Shown: positions 31,701-39,602 of the stretch, one piece after another
Layout: every line of letters begins with the position of its first letter
Numbering within the stretch: position 1 is the stretch's first letter
Assembly: GCA_964036045.1 (NCBI GenBank)
Contig: OZ038379.1
Location: 22,972,152 to 23,036,151, forward strand
Reading direction: 5' to 3'
Length of the DNA: 64,000 nucleotides
Source of the DNA: Eutreptiella sp. 'Long Island Sound 2002'
Taxonomy: Eukaryota; Euglenozoa; Euglenophyceae; Eutreptiales; Eutreptiaceae
Made by a program: the position numbers and the translations under genes
Notes under the pieces: generated by a model
Seen by the model: only the letters and a program-made list of their open reading frames with translations
What the model was told of the DNA's origin: nothing
Database searches by the model: none

Positions 31701-33092
31701 GAGAAGCTGGACGATTGGGGGCTGACCGTCACTGAAGACCAACCTCCCGCGGATGCGGAGAGATATGTCTTCAAACGGTTCAGGTACCGCCTGCCGGAAG
31801 TGCTCGGCGAGCTATACTTCGTGGCGACCAAGGAGGGGAAAATCAAGACCCTCAAGGACGCCAAGAAGTGGCTCAACGAGCAGGAGCGGGTGGACGCTCC
31901 GCAGGTGGCTGCCAAGCGCTGGAAGTCCATCAAGCTTGAGCATGATGGACGGGAGATCCGCCTACGAGAGTGGCGGGACTTCCGAGGGAAATACACCCTC
32001 TTCCGCCGCAACGTGGAGGATTGGAACGAGGGTGACGAGCAGGCTCGCCTGCTCTCCATGCTGCCGGAAGCATGGATCAAGAGGGTCACCAAGGAGGAAT
32101 CCAAGAGGGCCAAGTCCAACCACACGGTCAAGATGATGCTCCCCAAGGAGTATCATACGAACGTTGTGTCTTGGGCGAAGAAGAACGTGGCCCGGGATGT
32201 CAAACGGCACTCCCTGCGGAACGCTCTTCTCATCACCGTCTCGGGCGATCGCGAGAAGACCGCGATCTGGCGCCTTGACGATTGTGAGTTGAGCGGCCAG
32301 ACCATCCGTCTGCAGCCCATCCCGGCGCGGATGAGCTGCGACGAGATCCTGGAGTGGGTTGGCGAGGAAGTACTCAAGGAGTACCGAAACCTCCACCACA
32401 CCCGCGGGTTGAGGCCCGGCGACCGCGACGTCAACTACGTTGGCGAGGGACCTGGCGGGGAAGACGCCATGGACCCAGCGGGAGCCGGCGGCGATGAGAC
32501 TCTCGTCGAGGATGACGACGACGATGAGCCCGCCGAGGTGGCCGTCTGTGCCTTCGTGGCCAGGAACCTGAGCGCGGGGAGCAAGCCGGGAAACTGGAAG
32601 CCCCTGCAGCAAGGTTGGAAGAAGCAGGAGAAGAGGGACCCTCGCCGTATTGGCGACCCTCCGCTGTCCTTTGGGGAGTTCATACGAGCTCACCCTCAGG
32701 GCTGTTTCGTGTGTTATGGGAGGAAGAAAGGCTTCAACCATGACCACCGAACATGCCCCGTCCACAAGGCCGACACGGAGGCTTACAAGAAGGCGCACGG
32801 GTCGAAGAAGCGTGCGCCCGCGGGTATCCGGGAAGCCAAAATGGAGGTCGACAAGGACGAGCTGGCCAAGCTGATGTCGTCGGTGGGAACCGAGTTGGCC
32901 AAGGAGATCCAGGAGATCAAGCGGAACTGGGTCCCCAGGTCGGACAACAAGAACAAGGAGAACAACCAGAATGACCAGAACAAGGACAAGGACAAGAAGG
33001 GTAAAGGAGGAGGTAAAGGGGGAAGAAAGAAGGGCGTCAACGACGTTGAGGCCGAGGAGAACACCCCCTCTTCCACAACCGACGCCCCCTAG
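28764..33092 (+). CDS. gag: R3 gag polyprotein
   Basis: 1442 codons from an ATG in a GCCATGG context (28764) to UAG at 33090-33092. An N-terminal globular region comes first (about 1-110). A long Ala/Glu/Lys coiled coil follows (about 255-460). Next is a basic Lys/Arg patch and a Gly-Pro low-complexity stretch (about 600-665). A second short coiled coil precedes a capsid-like helical domain (about 955-1130; PPMYDGNPLNLDRFLEKLDDW ... LLSMLPEAWIKRV). Near the C-terminus is a zinc-knuckle-like CFVCYGRKKGFNHDHRTC and a Lys/Asn/Gly tail that should bind RNA. The same frame continues past the UAG into pol. This gag is far longer than the 300-500 residues usual in Ty3/gypsy. Confidence 0.92.
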   Translation: MVNWQEAGRTWPRPHPHAARLLCGLVWDQHYRHSHPQCEGRMPRSFELRTDIAPDRLQAVEDWLRAEGYEYRHQQRRWRAWTRPDRPGEGLRPDGIEEDEDPNAYPSGASINVSLWDVIEKKFPEPGSERRLQGSSSASPATEKRSAGDRKRERRWREYQESLAAEAAQGAKGGTPAPSPQRPNGGHHPGSTTLGDYIQVAKQTQAKPRSLLLKARQASAGPSSDIESAHRGRTPADQASSSSSVAPERDVARACERACGVPCNRRVARQRAKQYSAAVEGAAGIAQEEAAQWAHGMAIHTQTVAAIAAGLTAVAAHSAATAQVNGELAAADEEARLTQEAIACKEAEVRALEEALAQGRAKKEAEERAHAEATAKAQEDAAKKEAIEAARRKVAEEKAKTEAELAALEAQKAQLLQAREAEAARAREEAEARAAAATAAAMEEAEAKLRHETPPGGSRVETLRRLFEGDASSRMKLDEADTGSSGSGSTTARRRRKGKGKTPERPRRPAGGHPHDSDPFFTASDGDERGRRHRQVVAWTGGGGGDVPMEGEDEDPPPPYRSSESSVTETPRWGDMDEDDDMEFGITRKRPSSDPPRRPGGDPPGPPGGGPSGPPGGRPPSGPPGGGPPGGGGPPGPGGPGGGPPGGPPGDPDDPPGNGDPDTTWRWIVYLRRRVFALECEVDTGKVEMARISGVAARAQKDLDIARAETKSLTNVVSGLQERLDALEARGRVGSDHPPLESGSSDDGWGPGPGPGRPHAPGGAPRSRPSASAPSLTAPSHHSAGRRNERVPPGSGSEEWRDEWLSADYHNRRAPPRTPVRPRRPPPAPAPIPRAGGRYGGLRDEVPRGDVEWDVGEGEDLDLDLDLEEFDISPPRGVRREAAERSRRRRDEDAYMDAVRREHFGSAYVEEPRRSHMDSMEEMDVAAVGVRGRGRWEPRSTSRPAFMVSKAADAAVWEDLKDIKPPMYDGNPLNLDRFLEKLDDWGLTVTEDQPPADAERYVFKRFRYRLPEVLGELYFVATKEGKIKTLKDAKKWLNEQERVDAPQVAAKRWKSIKLEHDGREIRLREWRDFRGKYTLFRRNVEDWNEGDEQARLLSMLPEAWIKRVTKEESKRAKSNHTVKMMLPKEYHTNVVSWAKKNVARDVKRHSLRNALLITVSGDREKTAIWRLDDCELSGQTIRLQPIPARMSCDEILEWVGEEVLKEYRNLHHTRGLRPGDRDVNYVGEGPGGEDAMDPAGAGGDETLVEDDDDDEPAEVAVCAFVARNLSAGSKPGNWKPLQQGWKKQEKRDPRRIGDPPLSFGEFIRAHPQGCFVCYGRKKGFNHDHRTCPVHKADTEAYKKAHGSKKRAPAGIREAKMEVDKDELAKLMSSVGTELAKEIQEIKRNWVPRSDNKNKENNQNDQNKDKDKKGKGGGKGGRKKGVNDVEAEENTPSSTTDAP
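33090..33092 (+). other. In-frame UAG at the R3 gag-pol junction
   Basis: The only stop in 3116 codons of one continuous frame (28764-38114), followed by CGG AGC. The first methionine after it falls beyond the protease active site, so pol has no usable start of its own. Readthrough would make the gag-pol fusion. Confidence 0.8.
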
Positions 33093-36000
33093 CGGAGCCC
33101 CTGCAGCCAAGGGCCCCAGCTAGGGCGGTCGCAGGATGGTGACGTGGGAAGCGCCGATCCATCCCAGTCGGGAGTCGATAAGCACAAGGGGACTGCCGCG
33201 GGCGGAAGGCCCGGTCCGGCGCCCAGTCGCGGAGGCGGGGTGAGGGCAAGTGAAGGCACGAACCCTTGCACCCGTCCGCCCTTCGCGACCAAGAACGTGT
33301 TTGACGTACTACAGGATCTATCCGAGAGTATCGGAGGATCACCCGGACCGCAGCTGGATGCTGCAGATGGGCAGCCTGAGCCCATTGTCCACGACCTGCA
33401 CCAGTCGCTTGTGGAGCTTCTGGAACGGCCGGAGATCCTGAGTTTGCACGCCGTGCGCCGTGTCGGTCGCGAGCGGCAGTTGCATCTTAAGGTCCGTGCC
33501 TTATGCGGGGAAGTGGAAAAGGTTTTCGACGTGTTGGTCGACACGGGAGCTCAAGTCAGCTTGGTCAAGGCTGGCCTGCTTCCGCCAGAGTGTCTTACCA
33601 ACAGTCGGAAACCTGTCAGGCTGAAGGTGGCGAACGGCCAGTACATGGTGGGAGGCACGAAGGAAGCGGCCATTGGGCTGCAGTTCGTGAACCATCGTGA
33701 ACTGAGCCGCCCAGACCTCGGCAAGGAAATCCTCCTGCACGGTAGCTTCTACGAGGCCGAGATGGACTGGGACATGATCGTCGGGTACGACTTCATGATG
33801 GAGACGGACTCCGGCGTCCTCCCGGCCCAGGCTTCCATGACCCTGTACCAGGACGACCAACTCTCGTGGCTCTCGTCACCTGAGCACCATGTGGAATGCC
33901 AATGGATCCACCCCGAACGCAATCAGCTCGAAGTGGCCGCGCTGGACACTGAGCCTACTGGGCCAGCGAACCAGGAGTACGGCGTAAGGCCGGAAGTGGC
34001 GTACCGAGTGGTCGCGGACCTGGGAGCGTCGGATCTGGCCCTGGATGCGTTCTCTTCAGGAACCTCCGCCCACCTGCGGGTATGTGAGAAGTACTGGAGC
34101 GCCCAGGACTCCGCGTGGAAGAAGCACTGGGGTCCGCATCAGGGATTGATGTGGATCCATTGCCCCCGTTGGGACATTCCAAGAGCGATAGCGAAGATTC
34201 GCAAGGACCGCTCCAAGGCAGTGCTGGTTGTTCCTATGGGATGCACCGAGGAGGAAAGTACCCGACATTGGGTAGCCTCATTGACCAACATGACCTTGAA
34301 CAAGGTCGTCCTACCGGCTGGAGAGAGTGTCTATCAGGACGCTAAGGGACAGCCCATGCCACCCCAAAGATGGCCAACAGAATTCCACTATGTGGATGGG
34401 GGCCTTGATCAGGCCGACACCACGGACTTCGTGTGTGTCAACCGTATCATAGCAGAGCCTTGGAGGCAATGCTTTGCGGTTCCCCCTGTTGACATCGAAG
34501 AATCGGACTCCGAAGACCCCCTCACTGAAGAGGAGTGGGATCTGGTTCAGGGGTATATGGATCAGCCCTTTCACGACTGGGGAAACCAGCGTGAGGGCAA
34601 AGGCCAGGACAAAGCCTGGTGGGAAGTGGACTCAATCGTCTCTGGTTCCTATGACGGGGATACCTTCATACAGAGGGTGCTGGATCACATGTCCAGCCAA
34701 GACGAGCCGCCTGGCGGTAACCCACCCACCTACGGCGATCTATTCCGAGGCAAGACCAGAGATGGCCCTTTGGGCCACCTGGGAAGACCGCCTGAGCCGA
34801 AAGCGAGCGGGGTCGCTACCCCTCAAGTAAGCTCCGTGGTTCAAGTGCCCGGAAAAGCCAAGGCGGAGTCCGATGACTGCCCCAAGATCCAGGCGTTGAG
34901 GGCCAGGCTGAAGCAGAAGTATGGCGAGACCTTCTTCAGCGGAAAGCCTGTGTTTCCCCCACCGGTGCGTGGACCGTATGGCGAGGCCAAGATACGACTG
35001 AAGCAGGACCCCCGTGTGTATCGACACCGGGAGTTTGCCCTGAGGGGCGAGAGGAAAGAGGCCATGGAGAAGATCCTCCGTGACTTCATCCAGAGAGGCT
35101 GGCTTGAGCCGTGCCACTCCGAGTGGGCCTCTCCCTGCTTCGTCGTCCCCAAGAAGGTTGCCGGTGAGTGGCGGCTCGTGGTCGACTACCGCGGCCTGAA
35201 CGCCCAAACGCAGCACGACAGCTATACGCTGCCCCTCATTGAGGACATGCTGCAAAAGCAACACCGGCGGAGGATCTTCACGGTGATTGACCTGAAACAT
35301 GGTTATCATCAGATGCCTCTCGCCGAAGAGTCCCGTGCCTGCACAGCCATGAGCACCCCACTTGGACCTCTCCAGTGGAAGGTGATGCCCATGGGCGTTA
35401 CCAACGGCAATGCGGCTTTTCAGCGGATGCTGGAGAACCTGCTTGAGCCGGTGCGCGACTGTGCGCACCCCTTCGTGGACGACGTGATCATCGCGTCCGG
35501 GGACCCCAGCATGAGCTACGAGGAGCTCCTGGAGGCACATGAGAGGGACGTCACTCGAGTGCTGGACCTTCTGGTTCGGCACAAACTCACGGGCAGCAGT
35601 GACAAGGCCACCATTGCGGTAAGCGAGGTGGTCTTCGCTGGCCACGTAGTCGGGAACGGGCAGCGAAAGCCCATACCTGGCAAGGTGGCTGCGATTCAGC
35701 ACTGGGAAAAGCCCAAGACGGTCTCTGAGCTACGGGCGTACTTGGGGTTCTGCAATTACTACTCGGGGTATATCAAAATGTATGCCGAGTATGCAGCCCC
35801 CATGACGACCATGCTCAAGGGAAACCGAGAGGAGACCAAGAAGGGGTCCAAGAAGGCTCTGGTCTGGACTGAAGAGTCTGACCGGGCCTTTGAGGGGATG
35901 AAGCAGGCGCTGCTATCCGCAGTGGGTCTGCACCTCGTGGATCCCGACCGAGGGTTCGTCCTGCGCACCGACGCTTCCGACTACGCCATTGGCGCTGTGT

Positions 36001-38114
36001 TGGAGCAAGTGCTTGACGACGGGAGGCACGTGCCCGTGGCCTTCTGGAGCCGAGTCCTGGCGGAAGGCCAGAGACGGACGTGGACGCCCCGTGAAAAGGA
36101 GGCGTATGCCATTGTCATGGCTCTCAGGAAATGGGCTGGGTACATAGCCCTCCATCCCGTCACCGTCTGCACCGACCATCAGAGTCTGCAGTCGTGGCAC
36201 AAGGAGCACGTGGACACTCCCTCAGGTCCCGCCTCCCGACGGGCAAGATGGCACGAGACCTTGGCCAAGTTCGACCTTACGGTTGTTTATATTCCTGGAA
36301 AGGATAACACCGTGGCGGACTGTCTCAGTAGGTGGGCCTATCCCGCCAGCAAGGGCATGCAGGATATCTCTGCCCATGGCGATGAGGCTGAGACCGCTGA
36401 AGCCAAGAGGATCATTGAAATGGAGCGCCTGATGGAGGAGGAGGGTGCCAAATGCTTCGTCGTCATGGCCGCAGATGCCCCCCTCGCTTCGAGGGTGAGC
36501 AGAACGGTCAGTGTACTCGCCCCTGTGGGTGCCGCGGGCGGAAGGCCCGGTCCGGCACCCCCTGTGGGAACTGAGTCCGACAAGCACCTCTTCCCAGAGT
36601 CTTGCCTCCAGGACGACTGGACCGACGATTACGCCAAGTCTGAGGCCTTTGCGGCCGAGTATAGGGCTGTGACCGACCCTGACGACGGGCAGAAGTGGCC
36701 AAAGGGGCTGACCGAGGAAGATGGCAAGCTCTACCGGAATGGTAAGCTGCTAGTCCCGGAGTCCCGGGTGCTCGAGCTGTGTGAAGCTTGGCACCACCAC
36801 ATGCTGCACCCAGGGGTCAAGAAGCAAGCTCTTGACATGCAGCGTCGGTTCGAAATCGACCATATCGTTCTCTACACCGCCATCAAGAAGGTCAGGAAGG
36901 GTTGTTCGGTCTGTCAGGCCTGCAATCCCGACAACCGGAACGTCAAGGGGGAACCCCAATGGACCCCGGTTCCTGACCAGCCCATGGAGAGCGTGGCCAT
37001 GGACGTCTTCTCCATGCCCGAAGTGCACATTGGCAAGGAGACCTTTGACTGTGTGGTTCTCTGTGTGGACCGCCACAGCGGCTACGTTGTAGCCGTTCCG
37101 GCACGCAAAAAGGGGTTTCTTGCCAAGGAAGTGGCAGTCATGATGATTCGTCATTGGCTGACCGTCTTTGACATCCCCCGCACCATTTGCAGTGACCGAG
37201 GGCCCCAGTTTACTGGTGGCTGGTTCAAGGCTATGTGTTCCCTCATGGGAATACGACATGCCAAGAGCGTTGCCTATCTCAGCCGGTCTAACGGCCGTGC
37301 TGAAGTGGCTGGACGGCAGCTGTTCGAGAAGCTGCGCAAGATCCACATCACCAATCCACGGCGGAACTGGTTCGAGGAGATGTGGCCTGCTCTGAAGGCC
37401 CATCATGACACCCCCACTCCGGGCGGTTTGTCCCCTCACCAGATTCTGTTCGGCAGGGACCCCCTGGGTAGGGGACTTCCCTTGTCTGGTGATGGCATGG
37501 CTATGGATGCCAAGGAGTTCTTTGCGCGGCAAGAGCAAACGGCGCGGGACATCCGCCAGCAGCTTGAGAAGGAGCACGCTGAGCGTCAGAAGTCCGCCCC
37601 GAGCTCGACAGCGCAGAAGTTCAGGGTGGGAGACCCGGTGTGGGTGATCAGACCCCGCCCCATGGGCACCCACCGCACCAAGACCTGGTTCACACCCGGC
37701 GAGGTGGTCCGCAGGATTGGTGAGGACACCTACCGCATCAAGGTGGGTCACGGACAGTTCCGGGGGCGCCACGAGAGTCAACTCCGTGTGCGGGAACCCG
37801 ACCTCCGTGGCCGACATGTGTCCCTGGACTACGCCAAACATGAGGCCGATTCGGACGACGACTATGCTGAGCAGGACGACTATACTGTCGAGAAGATCCT
37901 GGCTCAGCGTCCGAAGGCCTCGGCACCCGGAGGTCTGGAGTTCAAGGTTCGTTGGCGAGGCTATGGGCCGTCCCACGACACCTGGGAACCCGTCTCCTCA
38001 TTCGTGCCGCGGGTCAATACTCCCTTCATGGAGTACATCCGCAAGCACAAGACCAAGATCCATGTCTCGGACTTGGCAGCACTCACCCGGGCGATTGCAG
38101 CCAGGGGTGCCTGA
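33093..38114 (+). CDS. pol: R3 pol: protease, methylase-like, RT, RNase H, integrase, chromodomain
   Basis: 1673 codons, open throughout. The protease has LVDTGAQVSLV near 33540 and WDMIVGYDF near 33775. The methylase-like block (about 34000-34400) has LDAFSSGTSAHL and AKIRKDRSKAVLVVP, but HCPR where R1 has NPPF, so catalysis is doubtful. The RT has LVVDYRGLN and active site FVDD at about 35472. RNase H has RTDASDYAIG, the EKEAYAI Glu, TDHQS and the terminal NTVADCLSRW. The integrase finger (HHHMLHPG ... CSVCQAC) is followed by core Asp (AMDVF), Asp (CSDRG) and Glu (GRAEVAG). The C-terminal chromodomain (37880-38060; EKILAQR ... FKVRWRGYG ... TWEPVSSF) would target chromatin. Expressed as a gag-pol fusion by UAG readthrough, by inference. 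Confidence 0.96.
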   Translation, partial: RSPCSQGPQLGRSQDGDVGSADPSQSGVDKHKGTAAGGRPGPAPSRGGGVRASEGTNPCTRPPFATKNVFDVLQDLSESIGGSPGPQLDAADGQPEPIVHDLHQSLVELLERPEILSLHAVRRVGRERQLHLKVRALCGEVEKVFDVLVDTGAQVSLVKAGLLPPECLTNSRKPVRLKVANGQYMVGGTKEAAIGLQFVNHRELSRPDLGKEILLHGSFYEAEMDWDMIVGYDFMMETDSGVLPAQASMTLYQDDQLSWLSSPEHHVECQWIHPERNQLEVAALDTEPTGPANQEYGVRPEVAYRVVADLGASDLALDAFSSGTSAHLRVCEKYWSAQDSAWKKHWGPHQGLMWIHCPRWDIPRAIAKIRKDRSKAVLVVPMGCTEEESTRHWVASLTNMTLNKVVLPAGESVYQDAKGQPMPPQRWPTEFHYVDGGLDQADTTDFVCVNRIIAEPWRQCFAVPPVDIEESDSEDPLTEEEWDLVQGYMDQPFHDWGNQREGKGQDKAWWEVDSIVSGSYDGDTFIQRVLDHMSSQDEPPGGNPPTYGDLFRGKTRDGPLGHLGRPPEPKASGVATPQVSSVVQVPGKAKAESDDCPKIQALRARLKQKYGETFFSGKPVFPPPVRGPYGEAKIRLKQDPRVYRHREFALRGERKEAMEKILRDFIQRGWLEPCHSEWASPCFVVPKKVAGEWRLVVDYRGLNAQTQHDSYTLPLIEDMLQKQHRRRIFTVIDLKHGYHQMPLAEESRACTAMSTPLGPLQWKVMPMGVTNGNAAFQRMLENLLEPVRDCAHPFVDDVIIASGDPSMSYEELLEAHERDVTRVLDLLVRHKLTGSSDKATIAVSEVVFAGHVVGNGQRKPIPGKVAAIQHWEKPKTVSELRAYLGFCNYYSGYIKMYAEYAAPMTTMLKGNREETKKGSKKALVWTEESDRAFEGMKQALLSAVGLHLVDPDRGFVLRTDASDYAIGAVLEQVLDDGRHVPVAFWSRVLAEGQRRTWTPREKEAYAIVMALRKWAGYIALHPVTVCTDHQSLQSWHKEHVDTPSGPASRRARWHETLAKFDLTVVYIPGKDNTVADCLSRWAYPASKGMQDISAHGDEAETAEAKRIIEMERLMEEEGAKCFVVMAADAPLASRVSRTVSVLAPVGAAGGRPGPAPPVGTESDKHLFPESCLQDDWTDDYAKSEAFAAEYRAVTDPDDGQKWPKGLTEEDGKLYRNGKLLVPESRVLELCEAWHHHMLHPGVKKQALDMQRRFEIDHIVLYTAIKKVRKGCSVCQACNPDNRNVKGEPQWTPVPDQPMESVAMDVFSMPEVHIGKETFDCVVLCVDRHSGYVVAVPARKKGFLAKEVAVMMIRHWLTVFDIPRTICSDRGPQFTGGWFKAMCSLMGIRHAKSVAYLSRSNGRAEVAGRQLFEKLRKIHITNPRRNWFEEMWPALKAHHDTPTPGGLSPHQILFGRDPLGRGLPLSGDGMAMDAKEFFARQEQTARDIRQQLEKEHAERQKSAPSSTAQKFRVGDPVWVIRPRPMGTHRTKTWFTPGEVVRRIGEDTYRIKVGHGQFRGRHESQLRVREPDLRGRHVSLDYAKHEADSDDDYAEQDDYTVEKILAQRPKASAPGGLEFKVRWRGYGPSHDTWEPVSSFVPRVNTPFMEYIRKHKTKIHVSDLAALTRAIAARGA

Positions 38115-39591
38115 TCAGCGCCCTGAGCTCTCCCCTGATGCGTTTTGAGGCGCTTGTGAGGCCGACGGATCGTCCCTTACTTGCTTGCTCTCTCCCATCT
38201 TTCGGTGACAGAGTGGCCATATACCCCCCCTGCTGTATCCAGAGGAGGATGGCCCCTCCCTTCTTCTACTCGTCACTCCCCCCCCTGCTGCATCCTTGGG
38301 AAACCAGGTAGGGCGACTGACCTGCATAATTCTGAGCTCTTGGGGCCTTGAAGCCCATACGACGTTGCGCAACGGATGCCGCTGTCATCGGCATTGCGAT
38401 TTTTTTGGTGTGTGGTCTGGTTCCATGACATTTGCGGAATCCAGACCAGTCGACGTGTGTCTCGAGACTATATATGCCTGAACTCAGGCGTTATCCTGTC
38501 CATCCTCCTGCACTTGCCTTATCCTGACCGTGGCGTGGTTTGGCACTCTGTTCTGAGTGTGTTTACACGCCTATTTACCCAAATTGTTGCGTGTTTTTCT
38601 GCCCTCCAGGATATGTGCATCTGTATGTTAAGTGTCATCAGCCCATCGCTGAGGGATGGACTGTTTCTCACCACGAATCGGGATACAGAGGCGCCTTGAG
38701 TCGCCGTGTACATATCCTTACAACCTGGTCCAGCCTGGACCGGTACTTGATTACCGATTCTACTGTTTGAGTGCCTGTGATACCGTGTTGCCCTATTCGC
38801 TGTGATGTGTGGAGATCCTGATGGCGCCAGGCGGGAAGCCCAGTTGCCTGACTACACTCCCAGCGGTCCGCCACTGTCAGTCCCAGTGTGAGCCTACCGA
38901 TTTGCAGACGCACTTGCATTCGGATGGCGGCCTCCGGTGCTCCTGACCTCGGTCAGTCTGCCTGGGAAACTGGTGGTTTGAGGAGTCGACGCCTCCGCCC
39001 ACACTGCATGAGGACTCCCTCATGTATGGCCTTCGTGGCAGTAGGGCGAGGGAAAAGACGGCCTTGATGCCCGATCCCTTCAGGAGGAGTTCCCTTACGA
39101 TTTGGGGTTCGTAAGGAGTTCGACTATGGCACTCTGGACTCGCGTCGTATGGATATGGACATGGTGCGCCCGAGGAAGGACCCGTGGGGACTCTCCCCAG
39201 TCGGCGGGCCTTGGGAAGCTTGGGGTAGCCTGATGGATCTTTGTGGTCGCTCTCGACTTGTGGGGCCACCTCGGCCGTCGTGTGACGCCTATGTTGGCCG
39301 TGTATGCCACTGCCACTGTGGTGGTGACCGTAGCAGTTGGCACCCGGTGCGCCTGGTATGGGTTAACGGGTCCTTTGGATGCCGAACAATCGCCGCCAGG
39401 ACCCGAGACTTGATACTTGATACTATACATGTGCTACGAGCTGTTGCAGCAGCATACCTATCCCACTGTGGGATACCTATCTTACTGTGACTTACTGAAG
39501 TGAGGATGTGACACCCCCCCCCCTTCAGGAAGTGGTCCTGGGTACCCGCTGCCATGCGTGGGTGTTATCGAGCGCCCCCAGGGTTTGCTCT
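38115..39591 (+). other. R3 3' untranslated region
   Basis: About 1.5 kb between the pol stop and the polypurine tract. No ORF with a recognisable domain on either strand. Long untranslated or extra-ORF regions here occur in some plant-type Ty3/gypsy elements. Confidence 0.6.
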
Positions 39592-39602
39592 AAGGAGGGG
39601 GG
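39592..39602 (+). other. R3 polypurine tract
   Basis: AAGGAGGGGGG directly before the TG of the 3' LTR. Confidence 0.9.
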
